Positions 59,705 to 64,000 of a stretch of 64,000 nucleotides of DNA are shown in pieces. The stretch is from Roridomyces roridus. Its lineage: Eukaryota; Basidiomycota; Agaricomycetes; Agaricales; Mycenaceae. The notes under the pieces are model-generated. The model searched no databases. It was not told the origin of the DNA and worked only from the letters and a program-made list of their open reading frames with translations. The first letter of the stretch is position 1, and every line of letters starts with the position of its first letter. The stretch lies in the NCBI GenBank assembly GCA_029378245.1, contig JARKIF010000079.1:1-64000 (forward strand). The letters run 5' to 3'. The translations under genes were made by a program, and so were the position numbers.

Positions 59705-61906
59705 ATGAACCACAGCGGTCTCAAATTTGTGGGTTACTTGGAGCTTGGGCACCTCCTCGTCGCTGACCGCGTCTTTCGTAGATTATCATCGGCGCCTCTG
59801 TATGCGGTCGGTGGTCTGTCTTCCCTCCCCGGTACGATCGCTCACCAGCTTGCAGGCCTCGGAGCTGCCATCTCGCTGCGATTAGCCGGGCATTCTGTTA
59901 CTGTATTGGAGAAGGACAGTCAACTCGGCGGCTCGGACCCGGTACGTGGCCCTACGCGGCCAGAAAGATCCTTAAGCCCGTCTCCCAGAGATTTAACAGC
60001 TGCGCTCGGTAGGCTTGCACATCTTGCGGCATTTTTAAGGCTCAGAATTCTTCAGTATACCACCGAACGGCACCAAAATCCTCATCGAATGGGGTCTCGA
60101 AGAAGAGATGCGCGCACGCTCGTCCGAAATGCTCGGTTTCTTGCTTTATAAATGTGCGTTCTGCCTCAGCCGTCTGTCGAGCAGCTTTTATGGGCGTCGC
60201 AGATGATACGGGCCTGAGTATACCAGATCTCGTGGGTGAGTTACTGGTTGCTGCATGTCCCGTTTGAGCATTCATCAATCCCATCGATCCAGGCGTCAAT
60301 CGCTGGAACGACGAAATGCTTTCGGAGGCGCGTGGGGTGTATGCTTTCTTCAAGGTCCGTCTGCTACCCGTGCCTTCCTCACTCTCCCCAATTCCACCCA
60401 GCACCGCGACTTGATCAACATGCTCTTCCAAAAGCTTATGGCGCCGGACGCCAATTTACCACTCGCCACTGTTGTCCTCGATGCAGAAGTGGTCGAAATC
60501 GACGTATGGAACGCCATGGTCAGCGTCGCATCTGGAGAAACATACTCGGGCGACGCCATCATCGGAGCCGATGGGGCCCAGGGATTCGTTCGACGGTATC
60601 TCATGTTGATGGAGGAGGAGGTTGACCCAGATTCGGATACTTCGACTGGAATGGCGATGTATAGGTGTGTCGGGCGTCGTAGCGTCTCCCTGGCTGGCAG
60701 CTTATTACCTCCAAGTGCGACGATACCGAGGGCCGAAGTATTGAAGCTCGGATACGACGGTGCTTTCGAAGGTGATCTTGGTGTACGTAGGTTTCGGTGG
60801 TGGAAAGAATTTTAAGGCTGATACGGAGACTAGTCTGGGGTATGGATGGGGAATGGACGGGCGGCGATGACTTGCTGGGCGGTGAGCACTCGAACCTTTA
60901 CTCTTCCGGTACTCCGGTTTCACGATCGAGCAGGGGAAGCAAAAGGACTATATGCTGTGGATATATACCCCCGACAATCCGCAGAAGGGGTCGTGGTCTG
61001 AGCCAGCCGATATTCCTCCCACCGAGATCCTGGGCTCATGCGATAAATGGTGAGTTTGCCCACGCCAAATTCTCATTTTTTACACCCGGACGTTGAAGAA
61101 TTTGCAGTATACAAGAATTTGCTGAACTCGCAGGCCCCGCAGCTTGCGTGCAGGTGATAAAACCCTACCCACTCGACTCGTGGGTTTCCGAGAGCGGAAG
61201 GTTATTGGCGATTGGGGATGCAGCGCATCCAATCCCGGTACGAGCTCGTCAAGCAGCTCTCTTCTCTTCCATTAAACTGAGAATGTACGCTAGGCCGGTG
61301 GACTACACCCGTACTCCGTCGCCCTCGAAGATGGTTGCTTCCTTGGTCAAATATTCTCGCATACGAGAGATCCGGGGCGGATACCGGATTTCTTCAGGGC
61401 GTTCAATGAACATCGGTGCGTAGCACGCTCCTCTATGGCTTCCATCTCAGCTTTATCAGAGAACCACGCTGCACCCGGATCCGCGACATGGACCAGGAGT
61501 ACGTCGACATTCTCTGCCTCCCAGACGGAGAGATGCAAGAAGGAAGGGACGCGCTGTTCCGCGCCAACCAGGCTGCAGGCCGCAACGCCGTGGAGGGCGA
61601 CATGCAGAAGATCTACGAGGATTATTGTTTCGTGTGCGTTTTCTTCCTTCTCCGTCTCAAAACTCTGCCAAGTCTCATAAATGCTGTTGTTGAATCAGCT
61701 TTGCGTATGACGCGCGGGACGATGCAGACGAATGGTGGATAAATTGGGGGCGTCACGCGGACCGCGCAAGTACTCCGCCGCAGAACGGATTTGCTAATAT
61801 GTTCCATCGGGCGTCGTTGAGTGTTGTGGAGCATGTGAAGGAAGAAAACGACGAGAATATCGACGGCGGGATGTCAACGCGGCTCAAAGCTGTCCATATC
61901 GAATGA
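59705..61906 (+). CDS. FAD-dependent monooxygenase, salicylate-hydroxylase-like
   Basis: The first exons are tiny: MNHSGLKF (59705-59728), then IIIGAS (59782-59799), then LAGLGAAISLRLAGHSVTVLEKD from 59849; joined they give the Rossmann FAD-binding motif. Later segments are SIPPNGTKILIEWGLEEEMRARSSE, HRDLINMLFQKLM, IIGADGAQGFVRR (DG motif), KDYMLWIYTPDNP and LLAIGDAAHPIP (GD motif). The gene ends at MSTRLKAVHIE. About nine introns. The fold is class A flavoprotein monooxygenase, usually hydroxylating or epoxidising aromatic or enone carbon. It is divergent from the reductase gene with 746 bp between starts, into which a solo LTR has inserted 28 bp before the ATG. Frame appears intact, though exon borders around 59940-60060 and 60150-60370 are uncertain. 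Confidence 0.75.
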
Positions 61907-61979
61907 GTGGTTGCATGCTACACTCTTTTACAGACGCTGGACGCTCCTAGTTGCATGCACCTTGTATTGTGTTTACTAT

Positions 61980-62390
61980 GTTTTTATAGCTCTAGATTTC
62001 CAAAGTCGATCGTCGATGTTTGGATCTGGAAGGAAATACGCACTGGGCTGACCGAGATCCGGTGCGCGAGGGTACTAGCTCCGAAGCTGTATTGCAGATG
62101 TTGACGTTTGGATGGAATTGAATGAGGCCATGTGGTCGTCACTGCTCAGCTTGAGAAGCTTCACGCATCTTCACATCGTTGGAAACGGTGAGCATATATT
62201 CAATTTCATGCTGAATTTACCTAACGAGAGCTCAGATGGTACGCTGGACAATCTAGACCCCCAGCTCCTCCCTTGTCTTGACCACATCGACGCCTTTGGC
62301 ATCGGACCACCCCTCGCTCGTCTTTTAAAACGCCACCCCGTGCGGCGTGGAGAGTCGCATAACGACTCTCACTTTCACTCACTTTGAGCA
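61980..62390 (+). pseudogene. F-box/LRR-type fragment
   Basis: Encodes VDVWMELNEAMWSSLLSLRSFTHLHIVGN and, after an apparent intron, LDNLDPQLLPCLDHIDAFGIGPPLARLLKRHP, similar in layout to LLPNLTQIDAFQISEPFIHFFARLPP of the F-box gene at 37500-39030. No F-box is present. A remnant between two cluster genes. Confidence 0.4.
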
Positions 62391-62727
62391 AACCGTCGAT
62401 CGCTTGCTATACCGACTCTACAGCAAGTCAATCTGTGTGTAGACGGGAAGAAAGCAGTCTTCTTTCTGTTCAATTCCTTTCGTCCGAGGTGAGTTTCATA
62501 ATGTCATTTCAGTTCGCGGAAAAGAAGTTTGAAGAACGCCTCATCATTCTGACTTGGGACTTCCAGGGCTACTCGCTCTAGGTCGCGCCTCTCCCTATCC
62601 TAGCTCGACACTCCATTCTACGTAGAGCGCCACGCGCCGCATGCGCATCTTACCCAGGGCAATTCATGCAATCGTAAGCCATGGCCATGTGGCATCCATT
62701 CTTTCGGCGACCATGCAACTACACTAC

Positions 62728-63714
62728 TTACACCTTCGTAGCCGTGAAGAAAACACGAGGGAAGTGGCACCGCAAGACGCCCGCCTGGCCCTCAACCTCG
62801 ATAACAATTTCCTCCTGGTTCAGCGCAATGAGCGGGCCAATCGTCGGGATGTTTCCCGGTCCATCGATGACAACGGAGACCAAATCCCCGCGCTTGAATC
62901 CCAACCGCGCTGCCTCCGCCTCTTGAAAGCCTACCACGTCCTCCGGCTCGACATCCCCCTTGGCGATCTCTGCAATGGCCTCGTCGGACGTCAGGCGTGT
63001 AACGGGCTGCGCGGCCTCGAGCGCGCCAATGTGCTCTTCCATGCGGTCCATCCACGCGCAAATATGTGGGAACTGCGTCGTGCCCTCGTCGAGGAGTTGG
63101 TTCTCTGACCCAGCCCAGTTCTCCTTGCTCCAGACGCACAGGAAGTTGGCTGAGATGTCCGCAAAAGACGGGCCCTCGGTGTCGAAGAGCCACTCACGCC
63201 CGTCGGCGAGCTGTGCCTCGAGGAGTGCGAACTGTGCGGCGACCTTGGAGGTGGTGGCGGGACGCTTGGCCTTGAGTTCCTCGACGGGGATGCCTCCGAG
63301 AAGGGTTGCACGGTCGGCGACAAATGGCTCCGGGGCCTGATCCCAGAGGACGAGCTGGACGAGGGTCATGAATAGGTTCTCGTCGGCCCACCATTTGGAG
63401 AAGATCTTCATGAGCGCGACGTCCGAGCAAGCCGTCGATCCTTTGCGGGGAGGGAAGATGGTGCCGTAGGTGCTCCCTGCAGAGAAACGCCGCTCAAGGG
63501 CGCTCGCGATGAGGCTGGTATCGAGGTAGATGTCGCGCCCAATGGCAAGGATGGGGATACGCCGGTGCCCGATCCCCAGAGCGTCGGTGATCTCGCTGCG
63601 AGGCATGATTGGAGAGACGGTGACCCAGCGCTGGGGAATTTTTTTGACCAAGCACACGTGCGAGATCTTACTGGAGAACGGGGACATGTCATAGCGGTAT
63701 AGGATGACCGACAT
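62728..63714 (-). CDS. Glutathione S-transferase-like protein
   Basis: One uninterrupted frame of 328 residues, unusual beside its intron-rich neighbours. Residues 1-80 form a thioredoxin-like domain (ILYRYDMSPFSSKISHVCLVKKIPQ, HRRIPILAIGRDIYLDTSLIASALE, with the cis-Pro and Asp-Thr-Ser contacts). Residues about 100-235 are the helical GST C-domain (EWLFDTEGPSFADISANFLCVW). The last 90 residues (LGFKRGDLVSVVIDGPGNIPTIGPLIALNQEEIVIEVEG) form an additional beta-rich domain seen in some fungal GST-like proteins. The region SPFSSK has Ser where a catalytic Ser or Cys is expected. Possible roles: conjugation of a reactive cluster intermediate, isomerisation, or self-protection. Convergent with the monooxygenase. 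Confidence 0.8.
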   Translation of the reverse strand: MSVILYRYDMSPFSSKISHVCLVKKIPQRWVTVSPIMPRSEITDALGIGHRRIPILAIGRDIYLDTSLIASALERRFSAGSTYGTIFPPRKGSTACSDVALMKIFSKWWADENLFMTLVQLVLWDQAPEPFVADRATLLGGIPVEELKAKRPATTSKVAAQFALLEAQLADGREWLFDTEGPSFADISANFLCVWSKENWAGSENQLLDEGTTQFPHICAWMDRMEEHIGALEAAQPVTRLTSDEAIAEIAKGDVEPEDVVGFQEAEAARLGFKRGDLVSVVIDGPGNIPTIGPLIALNQEEIVIEVEGQAGVLRCHFPRVFFTATKV

Positions 63715-63785
63715 TGTTGGATTTGGGTAGTAGCAACGGGGGATTGTTGACTGCCAGTGGAGGGACGGAAGGAAGCAGGGAATGA

Positions 63786-63850
63786 TGATTCCTGGGCAAC
63801 CTAAGGTGTGGGCGCAATGTGGGCCGGATTATCTTTCCCTTGACAGTTGC
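63786..63850. promoter_or_regulatory. Second copy of the cluster upstream motif
   Basis: TGATTCCTGGGCAACC and CTTGACAGTTGC recur here in the same order as before the synthase, but 37 bp apart instead of 9. They lie 72-136 bp upstream of the GST-like start. Confidence 0.3.
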
Positions 63851-63892
63851 GGCGTCTGCTTCAAGGGGCCTTGGGAAGATTGGCCGCTATGG

Positions 63893-64000
63893 GTAGGGAA
63901 TGTACAGCCGACGATGATTTGCTGGGCGGTGAGCACTCGAACCTCTTGCTCTTCCGATGTTGCGATTTGAACATCGAGCCAGGGGAAGCAAAAGGACTAA
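63893..64000 (+). pseudogene. Fragment of a second monooxygenase copy at the window edge
   Basis: GACGATGATTTGCTGGGCG, a following GTGAGCACTCGAACCT-type intron and the exon start GGGAAGCAAAAGGACTA repeat 60865-60952 of the monooxygenase, intron included. The copied stretch ends in GACTAA at the window edge, where the gene reads GACTAT. It may be a DNA-level duplicated scrap or the left end of a paralog continuing right of the window. Confidence 0.55.

Overview
The window looks like nuclear DNA of a mushroom-forming basidiomycete (Agaricomycetes; a Mycena-like genome would fit, but that is inference). Genes are cut by many introns of about 45-60 bp with GT..AG ends. F-box-like/leucine-rich-repeat genes are present in many copies. 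The transposons are Ty3/gypsy chromoviruses, Ty1/copia elements and small terminal-inverted-repeat (TIR) elements, as is typical of such genomes.

Region 1 (1-40 kb) is a transposon-rich block built on a local array of F-box-like genes and gene fragments. A degraded gypsy element (1-4.75 kb) carries a TIR element in its RNase H. F-box copy A (4.9-6.1 kb) follows. A large membrane-protein gene on the minus strand is cut in two by a young gypsy chromovirus (7777-13449) with identical LTRs and a 5-bp target duplication (TSD). F-box copies B, C, D and E lie at 16-37 kb. Copy D is split 12 bp after its ATG by a copia element (18175-25406), which carries two hAT-like elements, one of them holding a third. 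Copy E is split by a second copia element on the minus strand (30534-37045), which itself carries two more TIR elements. A further TIR element (26890-28377) with a zinc-finger remnant lies between D and E. Another F-box gene and fragments occupy 37.5-40.6 kb.

Region 2 (41.2-42.6 kb) holds one intact seven-helix membrane-protein gene. From 42.6 to 45.3 kb I see no recognisable gene.

Region 3 (45.4-63.7 kb) is the most interesting part: an apparently intact biosynthetic gene cluster. It encodes a reducing polyketide synthase with KS-AT-DH-KR-ACP and a C-terminal thioester reductase (plus strand), a flavin-dependent halogenase (minus), a stand-alone medium-chain dehydrogenase of the trans-enoyl-reductase type (minus), an FAD monooxygenase (plus) and a glutathione S-transferase-like protein (minus). 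Read together, these suggest a polyketide chain reduced in part by the trans-acting enoyl reductase, released reductively as an aldehyde or alcohol, then chlorinated or brominated and oxygenated, with the GST-like protein possibly acting in conjugation or self-protection. The product is not predictable from sequence. No cluster regulator or transporter is visible. A solo LTR of the same family as the young gypsy sits just upstream of the monooxygenase start, and a fragment of a second monooxygenase copy reaches the right window edge.
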